Below the pieces are notes generated by a model. It was given only the letters and a program-made list of their open reading frames with translations. It made no database searches and was not told the DNA's origin. From Gemmataceae bacterium (GTDB lineage: Bacteria > Planctomycetota > Planctomycetia > Gemmatales > Gemmataceae): a stretch of 64,000 nucleotides of DNA. The stretch's first letter is position 1; each line of letters begins with the position of its first letter. The stretch covers positions 310,001-374,000 of the forward strand of contig LR594586.1 in assembly GCA_901538445.1 (NCBI GenBank), in the 5' to 3' direction. This document shows, piece by piece, positions 49,320 to 58,235 of this stretch. Made by a program: the position numbers and the translations under genes.

Positions 49320-49988
49320 CTACTTCAGCTTCTTGATCGCGATGTCCTTGAAGTGGACCTCTGCGCCCTCGGATTGCAGGGCGATACGGCCCTTTGCGAA
49401 GCTACAGTTCTTCCCCTCGTTCACCTTCACGCCGTTGACGGCGAACACGATGTCGCCGCCCGTGCAGGTGATCTCGCACTCGTTCCACTCGCCGATCGGC
49501 TTCTCGACCGGCTCCTTCGGCTCGATGCGCAGGTAGCGGCGCTCGAGCTTCGGGTCGTGCCGCGACTTCTCGACTTCGAGCTTCGTGTCCGGCGGGAGGT
49601 TGAGCAAGAAGTCGCCGGCGCGGCCGGTAAGCAACTGCGCTTCGATCGACGTCGGCCAGTACTTCTCGTCCTGAACGTGGAGCAGCACGCCGGTGTTCCC
49701 GCCCTTCCCCTCGGCCGGGAACCGCCACTTCAGCCTCAGCACGTAGTCACCGTAGTCCTTCGCCGTCACCATGCAGCCGTTCGGCTTCCCGGTGCAGCGG
49801 ACCAGGCCGTCGGCCACCGACCACGTCAACTTCGGGTCGGCCTTGTTGCCGTCCTTGTCCGGCTTCACGATGTAGGTCCACCCGTCGAGCGACTTGCCGT
49901 CGAACAGCGGTACGAACTCGGCGTCGGCAGCGGGGAGGGCGGCCGCGAGGGCGGTTCCGATCGCAACGGAGAGCAGGCTCGCCCGCAT
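49320..49988 (-). CDS. DUF1080 (3-keto-disaccharide hydrolase-like) secreted protein
   Basis: The 222-residue protein has a signal peptide (LLSVAIGTALAAALPAADA) and one DUF1080 domain starting FVPLFDGKSLDGWTYI. It continues with DYVLRLKWRFPAEGKGGNTG, VLLHVQDEKYWPTSIEAQLL and GRIALQSEGAEVHFKDIAIK. The fold is a concanavalin-like beta-sandwich; family members are linked to 3-keto-glycoside hydrolysis or carbohydrate binding. Planctomycetes have many copies. It is divergent from tyrA with 57 bases between. Confidence 0.95.
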   Translation of the reverse strand: MRASLLSVAIGTALAAALPAADAEFVPLFDGKSLDGWTYIVKPDKDGNKADPKLTWSVADGLVRCTGKPNGCMVTAKDYGDYVLRLKWRFPAEGKGGNTGVLLHVQDEKYWPTSIEAQLLTGRAGDFLLNLPPDTKLEVEKSRHDPKLERRYLRIEPKEPVEKPIGEWNECEITCTGGDIVFAVNGVKVNEGKNCSFAKGRIALQSEGAEVHFKDIAIKKLK

Positions 49989-50045
49989 GGCGGTTCTCGG
50001 TGGGGTGCCGGTCGAAGAACGACGTGGGATCGTTATAATCCCCGC

Positions 50046-50882
50046 ATGCCATTCGAGCAGGTCACGGTCGTCGGGGTCGGGTTGATCGGCGGGTCGGTCG
50101 GGCTCGCCTCGCGCGCCCGCGGGCTGGCGGCGCGCGTCGTCGGCGTCGGCCGCGACCCGAAGACCCTCGCGCGGGCCGTCGAGCTCGGCGCGATCGACTC
50201 GTTCTCGACCGACCTCGCTGCTGGTGTGCGGGACGCCGACCTCGTGGTCGTTTGCACCCCGGTCGATCGCATCGCCGGCATGATCCTCGCCGCCGCCCCG
50301 CACGTTAACCCCGGAACGGTCTTCACCGACGCCGGGAGCACGAAGCAGAACATCCTCTGCGGACTCGCGGGGAAGATGCCGGACAACTGCCCCTACGTCC
50401 CGGCGCACCCGATCGCCGGGGCCGAAAAGGCCGGCGTCGAACACGCCCGTGCCGACCTGTTTCAGGACCGCGTGGCGATCGTGACGCCGCCGCTCGGGTC
50501 GGACTCCGGGGCACTCGTTCGCGTCGAAGCGTTCTGGGAGGCACTCGGATCGAAGGTCGTGCGCATGTCCCCCGAGGAGCACGACCGCGTACTCGCCTCG
50601 ACGAGCCACCTGCCACACGCCGTCGCGTCGGGGGTCGCCGCGGCCACGCCGGTCGATTACCTGCCGCTGTCGGCCGGCGGGTTCCGCGACGTGACCCGGA
50701 TCGCCGCCGGCGACCCCGGCCTGTGGGCCGCGATCTTCCAGGCGAACCGCGACCCGGTGCTCTCCTCCCTCCGCGTCTTCAACCAACACATGCTCGAGTT
50801 CCAGCGACTCCTCGAGGCCGGCGACGGGGCCGGTCTCGTGCGGTGGCTGGCCGATGCGAAGCAGGTGCGCGATGCTCTTTGA
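50046..50882 (+). CDS. tyrA: Prephenate dehydrogenase
   Basis: TyrA oxidatively decarboxylates prephenate to 4-hydroxyphenylpyruvate in tyrosine synthesis. The 278-residue protein has the NAD(P) Rossmann motif VTVVGVGLIGGSVGLAS at the N-terminus, ADLVVVCTPVDRIAG, TVFTDAGSTKQNI, the conserved histidine in YVPAHPIAGAEKAG, and TSHLPHAVASGVA. It lacks chorismate mutase and ACT domains, so it is a short monofunctional form. Its end overlaps the purL start by 11 bases, linking aromatic and purine synthesis genes in one transcript. Confidence 0.94.
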   Translation: MPFEQVTVVGVGLIGGSVGLASRARGLAARVVGVGRDPKTLARAVELGAIDSFSTDLAAGVRDADLVVVCTPVDRIAGMILAAAPHVNPGTVFTDAGSTKQNILCGLAGKMPDNCPYVPAHPIAGAEKAGVEHARADLFQDRVAIVTPPLGSDSGALVRVEAFWEALGSKVVRMSPEEHDRVLASTSHLPHAVASGVAAATPVDYLPLSAGGFRDVTRIAAGDPGLWAAIFQANRDPVLSSLRVFNQHMLEFQRLLEAGDGAGLVRWLADAKQVRDAL

Positions 50883-53745
50883 AGTCGAGATCCGGCCGCT
50901 GGGGCGCGACGGGGAGCGCGAGCGGGTGTGCGACGAGTTCGACCTCCTGACCCACGCACAGCGGGGCGGTGACCTCGTCGCCGCGTCGGCCCGCGGGTTC
51001 CTCCTCGAAGGCGACCTCTCCGACGAGCAGGTCGAGCAGTTCACCCGCGACGTGCTGATCGACCCGCTCGTCGAGACCGGCACCGTCGCGCCCGCCGGCA
51101 CGCGCGGCGAGCAGTCGTACACCGTGCTCCTCAAGCCGGGGGTGATGGACCCCGTCGCGCAAACGGTGCTCGACTCGGCATTGATGCTCGGCCTCCCGGT
51201 CGCCGCGGTCCGCACGTTCCGCCGGTACTTCGGCCAACACGACATCCCGTCGCAGGACCGCGACACGCTGTTCCGCCGGGTGCTCGCCAACGACGCGATC
51301 GAGCGCGTCGTCACCGGCCCGGTGAAGGCCGACCACCTCGGCTTCGGCACCGCGTACCAGTTCAAACTCGTTACCGTGCCGATCCGCGACCTCGACGACG
51401 CGGCGCTGGTGAAACTCAGCAAGGACGGCATGCTCGCGCTCACGCTCGACGAAATGAAGGTGGTGCAGGCCCACTTCCGCGAGCTGGGCCGCGAGCCGAC
51501 CGACTGCGAACTCGAGTCCGTCGCGCAGACGTGGTCCGAGCACTGCTCACACAAGACCCTCAAGGGCACCATCACGCTGCACGACAAGGCGACCGGCGAG
51601 ACGCGGACGTACAAGAACCTCCTCAAGGAGACCGTGTTCGCGGCGACGCAAGAGATCCGCCAGCGGCTCGGGGCCGACGACTGGTGCGTGAGCGTGTTCG
51701 CCGACAACGCCGGGGTGGTGAAGTTCGACGACGAGAACCACCTGTGCTTCAAGGTCGAGACGCACAACCACCCGTCGGCGATCGAGCCCTACGGCGGCGC
51801 GAACACCGGCCTCGGCGGCGTGGTCCGCGACCTGCTCGGCACCGGGCTCGCCGCGAAGCCGGTGTGTAACACCGACGTGTTCTGCTTCGCCCCGCCCGAC
51901 TTCCCGCCCGAGCAACTCCCGCAGGGCGTGCTGCACCCGCGGCGCGTGATGCAGGGGGTCGTCGCCGGGGTGCGCGACTACGGCAACCGCATGGGCATCC
52001 CGACGGTCAACGGGGCGGTCATGTTCGACGAGCGCTACCTCGCGAACCCCCTGGTGTTCTGCGGCACCGTCGGCATCATCCCGGCCGACAAGGCGTTCAA
52101 GCAGGTGATGCCGGGCGACCTGATCGTCGCGGTCGGCGGCCGCACGGGCCGCGACGGCATCCACGGGGCGACGTTCTCCAGCCTCGAACTCACCCACGAG
52201 TCGGAGACGGTGAGCGGCGGGGCCGTGCAGATCGGCAACGCCATCACCGAGAAGAAGGTGCAGGACGTCATCCTGCAAGCGCGCGACCGCGGCCTGTTCA
52301 CCGCGATCACCGACTGCGGGGCCGGCGGCTTCAGTTCGGCCGTCGGCGAGATGGGGGCCGAACTCGGCGCGACCCTCGACCTCGCCACCGCCCCGCTGAA
52401 GTACGAGGGGCTCAGTTACACAGAAATCTGGATCAGCGAGTCGCAGGAGCGGATGGTGCTGTCGGTGCCGCCGGCGAAGTGGCCCGAGTTGCAGGCGCTG
52501 TGCGAGTCGGAAGACGTGGAAGCCGTCGCGCTCGGCACGTTCGACCCGACCGGCCGCCTCAAACTCACCTACGGTGAGCACGTGGTCGCCGACCTCGACA
52601 TGCACTTCCTGCACGACGGTCGGCCGAATCAGGTGCGGAGCGCGGAGTGGGCACCTCAAGCCCCCGGACCGCGGTCCGGGGGCTTGCAATCCCCCGCGCC
52701 CCACGACGCGCTCCTGCGCATCCTGAGTACCTACTCCGTGGCCTCGAAGGAGTGGGTGATCCGGCAGTACGACCACGAGGTCCAGGGCGGGAGCGTCGTG
52801 AAGCCGCTCGTCGGCGTGAAGAACGACGGCCCGTCGGACGCCGCGGTCATCATGCCGGTGCTGGGTTCGTGGACCGGGGCCGCGGTCGGGTGCGGCGTCA
52901 ACCCGCTGTACGACGACCCGTACTGGATGGGCGCGGCCGCGATCGACGAGGCTGTGCGGAACGTCGTCGCGGTCGGGGCCGACCCGACGCGCACCGCCAT
53001 CCTCGACAACTTCTGCTGGGGCAACGTCAACGACCCAGCCGTTCTCGGCGCGCTGGTGCGGACGGCCGAGGCGTGCCGCGACGTCGCACTTGCGTTCGGC
53101 ACCCCGTTCGTCAGCGGCAAGGACAGCCTGAACAACACCTACGCCGGCAAGAACGGCGAGCGGATCAACATCCCGCACACGCTGCTCGTCTCGGCGCTCG
53201 GCCGCGTACCAGACGTTCGCAAGTGCGTGACGATGGACCTGAAGGAATCGGGTAACTCGCTGTACCTCGTCGGCGAGACGAAGGACGAGATGTCCGGCTC
53301 GCACCTGCACCGCGTCACCGGACGAACCGGCGGTGAGGTGCCGAAGGTCGATCTGGAACTCGCCCCGAAAGTCTTCGCCGCGGTCCACGCCGCGATCACC
53401 GGCGGGTTCGTGCGGGCGTGCCACGACCTCAGTGAAGGCGGTCTCGCGGTCGCCCTCGCCGAGATGGCGTTCGCCGGCAACATTGGTGCGGACGTCACCA
53501 CCCTCCCCGGCTCGCTTCCCGACGAGGTGAAGCTGTTCAGCGAGTCCTGCACGCGGTTCGTGGTCGAGGTGAAGCCCGAACACGCGGCCGCGTTCGAGGC
53601 GTGCTTCGTCGTCCTTCCGCTCGCGAAGATCGGAACGACCGTCGCCGAGCCGCGGCTGCGGATCGCCGGGGCCGGGGGCGAGTGGCTCGTGTGGGCGAAG
53701 CTCGCCGACCTGAAGGAGGCCTGGCAGAAGCCGCTGCGGTGGTGA
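50872..53745 (+). CDS. purL: Phosphoribosylformylglycinamidine synthase, PurL without glutaminase domain
   Basis: PurL makes FGAM from FGAR, ATP and ammonia in purine synthesis. The 957-residue protein has an N-terminal PurS-like region (about residues 1-180), the linker SVAQTWSEHCSHKTL, and two AIRS-type halves with VKFDDENHLCFKVETHNHPS, GDLIVAVGGRTGRDGIHGAT and, in the second half, AFGTPFVSGKDSLNN. No C-terminal glutaminase follows, so a separate PurQ is needed. In the linker between halves (about residues 595-605) a 30-base palindrome is read in frame as APQAPGPRSGGLQSPAP. The ATG at 50872 is chosen because MLFEVEI opens the PurS-like fold; it overlaps tyrA. Confidence 0.95.
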   Translation: MLFEVEIRPLGRDGERERVCDEFDLLTHAQRGGDLVAASARGFLLEGDLSDEQVEQFTRDVLIDPLVETGTVAPAGTRGEQSYTVLLKPGVMDPVAQTVLDSALMLGLPVAAVRTFRRYFGQHDIPSQDRDTLFRRVLANDAIERVVTGPVKADHLGFGTAYQFKLVTVPIRDLDDAALVKLSKDGMLALTLDEMKVVQAHFRELGREPTDCELESVAQTWSEHCSHKTLKGTITLHDKATGETRTYKNLLKETVFAATQEIRQRLGADDWCVSVFADNAGVVKFDDENHLCFKVETHNHPSAIEPYGGANTGLGGVVRDLLGTGLAAKPVCNTDVFCFAPPDFPPEQLPQGVLHPRRVMQGVVAGVRDYGNRMGIPTVNGAVMFDERYLANPLVFCGTVGIIPADKAFKQVMPGDLIVAVGGRTGRDGIHGATFSSLELTHESETVSGGAVQIGNAITEKKVQDVILQARDRGLFTAITDCGAGGFSSAVGEMGAELGATLDLATAPLKYEGLSYTEIWISESQERMVLSVPPAKWPELQALCESEDVEAVALGTFDPTGRLKLTYGEHVVADLDMHFLHDGRPNQVRSAEWAPQAPGPRSGGLQSPAPHDALLRILSTYSVASKEWVIRQYDHEVQGGSVVKPLVGVKNDGPSDAAVIMPVLGSWTGAAVGCGVNPLYDDPYWMGAAAIDEAVRNVVAVGADPTRTAILDNFCWGNVNDPAVLGALVRTAEACRDVALAFGTPFVSGKDSLNNTYAGKNGERINIPHTLLVSALGRVPDVRKCVTMDLKESGNSLYLVGETKDEMSGSHLHRVTGRTGGEVPKVDLELAPKVFAAVHAAITGGFVRACHDLSEGGLAVALAEMAFAGNIGADVTTLPGSLPDEVKLFSESCTRFVVEVKPEHAAAFEACFVVLPLAKIGTTVAEPRLRIAGAGGEWLVWAKLADLKEAWQKPLRW
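52657..52686. repeat. 30-base perfect palindrome inside purL
   Basis: The arms 52657-52671 and 52672-52686 (core GCCCCCGGACCG/CGGTCCGGGGGC) are exactly complementary with no loop. It is read in frame in the linker between the two synthetase halves of PurL. Confidence 0.92.
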
Positions 53746-53831
53746 TTCGGCCGCGAGCTGTATTTTCGCGCGCGGGGAGCGAATAATGGAGCTGGCGGGG
53801 GCTCGCCCCGCCGGCCACCGGAGTTCCCGAT

Positions 53832-56381
53832 ATGTCGCGTCTTCTGCTCCCCGTCGGGTTCGCCGCGTGCCTCGGTCTCGTCGTCGGGCTCCCGGCGACC
53901 GTCGCGGCCGCCCCGCCCCGGGCCGAAGAGGAACTGGTCGAGAAGGTCCGCAAGTCGATCGACTCCGGCGTCCGGTATCTCAAGAAGCAGCAGAACCCCC
54001 AGGGGAACTGGGAGGGGCTGGTCATCGGCTTCCTGGCCGACATGGAGGGCGGCAGCACCGCACTCGTCACTCTGGCCCTCCTGAACTGCGGCGTGCCGTC
54101 GGACGACCCCTCGCTGAAGCGGGCGATCGACTACCTCCGCAAGGTTTCCGAGACCCCGAAGAAGACCTATGTGGTCGCGCTGTGCAACCTCGTGTTCGCC
54201 GAGGTCCGCGACCCCAAGGACCGCCCGCTCGTCCAGAAGAACGCCGACTGGCTCGTCCGGAGCGGGCTGGGCTGGAAGCCGGACGCCGACGGGCGCGTCA
54301 CCGGCGAGCTGAACGGGTGGAGCTACCCGCAGAACCAGATCGCCGACAACTCGAACACGCAGTACGCGCTGCTCGGGCTGTACGCCGCGAAGCAGGCCGG
54401 TGCGAAGCTGCACGAGAGCGTGTGGGCCGGGGTCCAGAAGTACTACGCCGGGAGCCAGATCCCGGTGTCGGGGACGACCGGCGCGTGGCCGTACTACAAC
54501 GCCCGCGACGCCGGGGGCCGGGCCGCGGACACGCCGAGCATCAGCATGACCGTCGCGGGCGTGTGCGGGCTCCTCATCGCCCGCATGGGCCTCGACTCGA
54601 ACGAGCACGGCCTCGACCCGCGGACCGGGGTCGCCAAGAACTGCGGGGTGTACAGCGAGAACACGGCGCTCGTGAAGGGGATGAACTGGGTCGCCGCGAA
54701 CTTCACCTTCGACTCGCCGAAATCGATGTACTACAACGTGTACGGCATCGAGCGGCTCGGCCGGCTCTCGGGCCAGCGGTTCATCGGCTCGCACGACTGG
54801 TACCGCGAGGGGTGCGAGAAGCTCATCGCGATCCAGCAGCGGTCGGGCGACGGCTCGTTCAGCGGCGGCAAGCAGGTGGACGCCACGGCCCACCTGTCCA
54901 CGGCGTTCTCGCTCCTGTTCCTCTCGAAGGGCCGCACCCCGGTCCTCGTCAGCAAGTTCGCCTGGGGCACGCTCCAGACCGGCGGCACCGCGGAGCAGTC
55001 GGAGCCCGGGTTCCCGGCCCCGCCCGGGAGCGCGAACTGGAACCGCAAGCACAACGACACCCGCCACGTCGTCGAGTTCTGTAGCCGCGAGCTGTTCAAC
55101 GGCACCCCGCTGTCGTGGCAGGTGTACGACGCCCGCCGCCGGGCGTTCGACAACGAGGGCGCGGCCGGCAAGACCAACGACGAGAAGATCCTCGAAGAGG
55201 TCGGGCTGCTGCTCCAGTCCCCGGTGCTATACCTGAACGGCCACGGGCCGCTCGTCCTCACCCCGGCCCAGGAGAAGATCCTCGAAACGTACATCGAGGA
55301 GGGCGGGTTCATCGTCGCCGAGGCGTGCTGCGGGGACGAGGCGTTCGCCGCGTCGTTCCGCAAGCTCATCGACAAGCTGTTCCAGACGAAGCTCCAGAGG
55401 ATGTCGCCCGATCACGCGATCCTCAAGATGTTCCCCGGCGTGCTCCCGACCGACTTTCCGGAACTCGAGGTGCTGAACCGCGGGTGCCGCACGGTCGCGG
55501 TGTTCAGCCCGGTCCCGCTCGCGGGGTACTGGGAGGAATCGAAGTACATGCCGAAGGACTCGAAGAACCCGGCGAACCGCGGCGAGAAGGCGTTCTGCCT
55601 GATCCGCAACATCGTCGCCTACGCGACCGGCATGGAGCTCCCGAAGCCGAAGCTGTCGAAGCAGGTGATCGTCCGCGGCGTCGAGACGGGCGTGACCCGC
55701 AGCCACTTCAAGGCGGTGCAACTCAAGATCGAGGGCGACCCCGAGCCGGCCCCGGGCGCGCTCAAGAACCTGATGAGCTACCTCCGCGACAACGCCCGGC
55801 TCGAAGTCGCACTCAACAGCGTCGTGCTCCCGGCCTCCGACGACCAACTGTTCAACTTCAAGTTCATGTACCTGCACGGGCGGAAGCTGAAGACCGAACA
55901 GGGCGGGCTCGTGTTCCAGCCGGACGCGATCGAGGCGATCCAGTCGAACCTCAACTCGGGCGGGCTGCTGTTCGCGGACGCGGCGTGCGGCGGGTTCGAG
56001 CAGTGGAAGGCGTTCGACAAGTCGTTCCGCGAGCTGTGTGCGAAGCTGTACCCCAACAAGAAGCTCGAGCTGATCCCCGAGAAGGGGCCGGACGGCAAGG
56101 AAGACCCACTCTACCGCGTCGCCCGCGAGGCCGGGATCGACCTGAAGCACCTCCGGTGCCGCCGCGAACTGCCCGACGGCAAGGGCGGGGAGCCGGAACT
56201 CCGCGCGTACCCGGCGCACCTGGAGGGCATCAAGGTCGATGGCCGCTGGGTGGTGGTCTACAGCAAGTACGACGTGGGGTGCGCCATTGAGGGGCACAAG
56301 TCGGCCGACTGCCTCGGGTACGACAAGGACAGTGCGCTCAAGATCGCCGGTGCCGTCGTGCTGTACTCGCTCAAGCGGTAG
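53832..56381 (+). CDS. Squalene-cyclase-like repeat protein fused to DUF4159
   Basis: The 849-residue secreted protein has a signal peptide (LLPVGFAACLGLVVGLPATV). An alpha-toroid domain of prenyltransferase/squalene-oxidase repeats follows (about residues 35-375): GVRYLKKQQNPQGNWE, ALVTLALLNCGVPSDDPSLK, QYALLGLYAAKQAG and GAWPYYNARDAGG. A DUF4159-type domain (about 400-849) has PVLYLNGHGPLVLTPAQEKI, GGFIVAEACCGDEAFAASFR and VYSKYDVGCAIEGH. The catalytic DxDD of true squalene cyclases is not seen, so the toroid may bind rather than cyclise. The ATG at 53832 follows GGAGTTCCCGAT. It stands alone after purL. Confidence 0.88.
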   Translation: MSRLLLPVGFAACLGLVVGLPATVAAAPPRAEEELVEKVRKSIDSGVRYLKKQQNPQGNWEGLVIGFLADMEGGSTALVTLALLNCGVPSDDPSLKRAIDYLRKVSETPKKTYVVALCNLVFAEVRDPKDRPLVQKNADWLVRSGLGWKPDADGRVTGELNGWSYPQNQIADNSNTQYALLGLYAAKQAGAKLHESVWAGVQKYYAGSQIPVSGTTGAWPYYNARDAGGRAADTPSISMTVAGVCGLLIARMGLDSNEHGLDPRTGVAKNCGVYSENTALVKGMNWVAANFTFDSPKSMYYNVYGIERLGRLSGQRFIGSHDWYREGCEKLIAIQQRSGDGSFSGGKQVDATAHLSTAFSLLFLSKGRTPVLVSKFAWGTLQTGGTAEQSEPGFPAPPGSANWNRKHNDTRHVVEFCSRELFNGTPLSWQVYDARRRAFDNEGAAGKTNDEKILEEVGLLLQSPVLYLNGHGPLVLTPAQEKILETYIEEGGFIVAEACCGDEAFAASFRKLIDKLFQTKLQRMSPDHAILKMFPGVLPTDFPELEVLNRGCRTVAVFSPVPLAGYWEESKYMPKDSKNPANRGEKAFCLIRNIVAYATGMELPKPKLSKQVIVRGVETGVTRSHFKAVQLKIEGDPEPAPGALKNLMSYLRDNARLEVALNSVVLPASDDQLFNFKFMYLHGRKLKTEQGGLVFQPDAIEAIQSNLNSGGLLFADAACGGFEQWKAFDKSFRELCAKLYPNKKLELIPEKGPDGKEDPLYRVAREAGIDLKHLRCRRELPDGKGGEPELRAYPAHLEGIKVDGRWVVVYSKYDVGCAIEGHKSADCLGYDKDSALKIAGAVVLYSLKR

Positions 56382-56459
56382 AGTTTCGAGCCACGGGGTT
56401 GACCCGTGGTGTTCTGTGTTGCGACGCACCACGGGGGCAAGGCCGGTGGCTCGATGGCC

Positions 56460-56681
56460 TTACCGCCCGATGGGGCTGGGGCGGTCGATGTAGGCGTAGG
56501 GGCCGACGGCCCACTCGTCCTCGGTGATCGCGAGCCGGGCGCGGCCGCGCTTCTCCTGCTCCTCGATCGTGTACCCGGGGGCGTCGGCCCGGTCCATCTG
56601 CCGCACGGCGAGCGGCCCGGCGAACCGCGTACACGCGGCGCACGACATCACCAGCAGACCGACGATCACAACCCGGCGCAT
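56460..56681 (-). CDS. Small lipoprotein
   Basis: The 73-residue protein has a lipoprotein signal (MRRVVIVGLLVMSCAAC). The mature part, RFAGPLAVRQMDRADAPGYT followed by IEEQEKRGRARLAITEDEWA, ends PYAYIDRPSPIGR. I do not recognise a family, though short outer-membrane lipoproteins of this kind are frequent in planctomycetes. The frame extends upstream through sequence without protein character, so the ATG at 56681 with the signal peptide is preferred. It is convergent with the DUF4159 gene. Confidence 0.6.
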   Translation of the reverse strand: MRRVVIVGLLVMSCAACTRFAGPLAVRQMDRADAPGYTIEEQEKRGRARLAITEDEWAVGPYAYIDRPSPIGR

Positions 56682-56958
56682 CGCAGACTCCTTCGCATCG
56701 GCCGGAACCCGTCCGGGGTCATTATTCGCTGCTCCCGGCCGGCCCCGCGGGGATTCCGCAAGTGGCCGACCGGACGGGCTGCCGGCCCCGTGGCGCATCC
56801 GGTACAGCCTGCCCACTCGCCCACCGAACCCCGTCTTGAGCGGCGGCGGCCGGTTCCCTAAGATGACACCGACCTTCCGCACCTACTCAGTTTCTCGCCA
56901 ACCGTTCGGGCACCTCCGCTCCGGGGTTGGGTAACACCCTACCGCGGGGTCCGTCCAC

Positions 56959-58140
56959 ATGGCCGCGACCAGTCGACCCACGAAAAACAAGTACGGCGAG
57001 TACCCGGACGACATCTTCAAAGACACGAGGATGTCGTTCGGAGAGCACATCGAAGAACTCCGCGTGCGGATGTTCAACGCGATCAAGTGGCTGTGTTTCT
57101 TCCTGGTCATCGGGTTCGTCCTCGACGGGGTCGGCGAGTCGATGAAGGACCCGCGGATCGGCGTCGGCAAGCCGATGCTCAAGGTCATCACCGAGCCGGT
57201 CGAGACTCAGGTCCGCGACTTCTACAACCGCCGGATCGAGAAACTCGCGCTCGAGAAGCTGACCACGCAGTCCACCGCGAGCCCCGAGGAAATCGCGGCT
57301 ATAAAGGAGAAGCTCCAGAAGAACAACTACAACTTGAGCGCCCTCGACAGCGCCGAGCGGGTGGTCCTGCGGCTCGTCCCGGAGGCCATGCCGGTCACCC
57401 TGCCGACCCGGCCCCTCGCCGAGGCGCTCGGGGTGAACCCGGCCCAGGTCAAGCAGGAGGAGGTGACCCTCGACGCCCAGGTGATCCCCGCGCGACTGAC
57501 CTACCTGTCCGTGAAGGGCGACGCGATCCTCGAGAACCGCCAGTACCTCGGGACGCTGAGCGTGCAGGAGGGGTTCGTCGTGTACTTCAAGGTGTCGATC
57601 CTGTGCAGCATCGTGCTCGCGAGCCCGTTCCTCCTGTACCAGTTCTGGGCGTTCGTCGGGGCCGGTCTGTACCCGCACGAGAAGCAGCACGTCTACAGCA
57701 TGTTCGGCCCGAGCCTGGTGCTGTTCCTCGCGGGCGTGGTGCTGTGCCAGTTCATCGTCCTGCCGGGGGCCGTCAAGGCGCTGCTCGGGTTCAACGAGTG
57801 GCTCGGCCTGGACCCGGAGATCCGGCTCCGCGAGTGGCTCGGCCTGGCCCTCCTCCTGCCGCTGGTGTTCGGCGTCTCGTTCCAGACCCCGCTGCTGATG
57901 GTGTTCCTCAACCGCATCGGCATCTTCACGGCCGCGGACTACCTCTCGAAGTGGCGGCAGGCGTTCATGGTCATGGCCGTGTTCGCGGCGCTGATCACCC
58001 CGACCCCGGACGTCATCACCATGCTGTACATGTTCGTGCCGATGTTCGGCCTGTACCTGCTCGGCGTCGCGGTGTGCCACTACTTCCCGGCGTCGCACGA
58101 GGCCCTCGAGGAGGCCGAGGCCGAGGAAGTCGCCGTCTGA
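56959..58140 (+). CDS. tatC: Twin-arginine translocase subunit TatC with enlarged first periplasmic loop
   Basis: TatC recognises twin-arginine signals of folded proteins in the inner membrane. The 393-residue protein keeps the family N-terminus MSFGEHIEELRVRMFN, helix 1 (WLCFFLVIGFVL), the TatC core VYFKVSILCSIVLASPFLLY, then QFWAFVGAGLYPHEK with the signal-binding glutamate, FGVSFQTPLLMVFLNRIG, SKWRQAFMVMAVFAALITPT and the last helices. It is about 140 residues longer than E. coli TatC because the loop between helices 1 and 2 (about residues 55-203) is expanded. No tatA/B gene is adjacent. The DUF1501 protein in this window carries an RR signal. Confidence 0.94.
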   Translation: MAATSRPTKNKYGEYPDDIFKDTRMSFGEHIEELRVRMFNAIKWLCFFLVIGFVLDGVGESMKDPRIGVGKPMLKVITEPVETQVRDFYNRRIEKLALEKLTTQSTASPEEIAAIKEKLQKNNYNLSALDSAERVVLRLVPEAMPVTLPTRPLAEALGVNPAQVKQEEVTLDAQVIPARLTYLSVKGDAILENRQYLGTLSVQEGFVVYFKVSILCSIVLASPFLLYQFWAFVGAGLYPHEKQHVYSMFGPSLVLFLAGVVLCQFIVLPGAVKALLGFNEWLGLDPEIRLREWLGLALLLPLVFGVSFQTPLLMVFLNRIGIFTAADYLSKWRQAFMVMAVFAALITPTPDVITMLYMFVPMFGLYLLGVAVCHYFPASHEALEEAEAEEVAV

Positions 58141-58146
58141 CAAGAA

Positions 58147-58233
58147 GTGCGGAGTGCGGAACGCGGAGCGGGGGGTAAATGACCTGACGCGATCTGCTCG
58201 CTCCTCCGTTCCGCACTCCGCGTTCCGCACCCC
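58147..58233. repeat. GGAGTGCGGAACGCGG-type inverted repeat after tatC
   Basis: GTGCGGAGTGCGGAACGCGG (58148-58167) is answered by TCCGCGTTCCGCAC (58217-58230) and CCGTTCCGCACTCCG (58206-58220). It fills the gap before the CobA-HemD gene. Elements of the same type occur near 22847 and 23099-23137. Confidence 0.75.
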
Positions 58234-58235
58234 GA

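Noticed and set aside
51547-53583. 678-codon minus-strand frame opposite purL
   Set aside because: It is a shadow of purL; the plus-strand frame carries all the PurL motifs.
53788-53815. Short GGCGGGG/CCCCGCC hairpin before the DUF4159 gene
   Set aside because: The stem is only about seven bases in very GC-rich DNA, and no T-run follows, so I do not claim a terminator.
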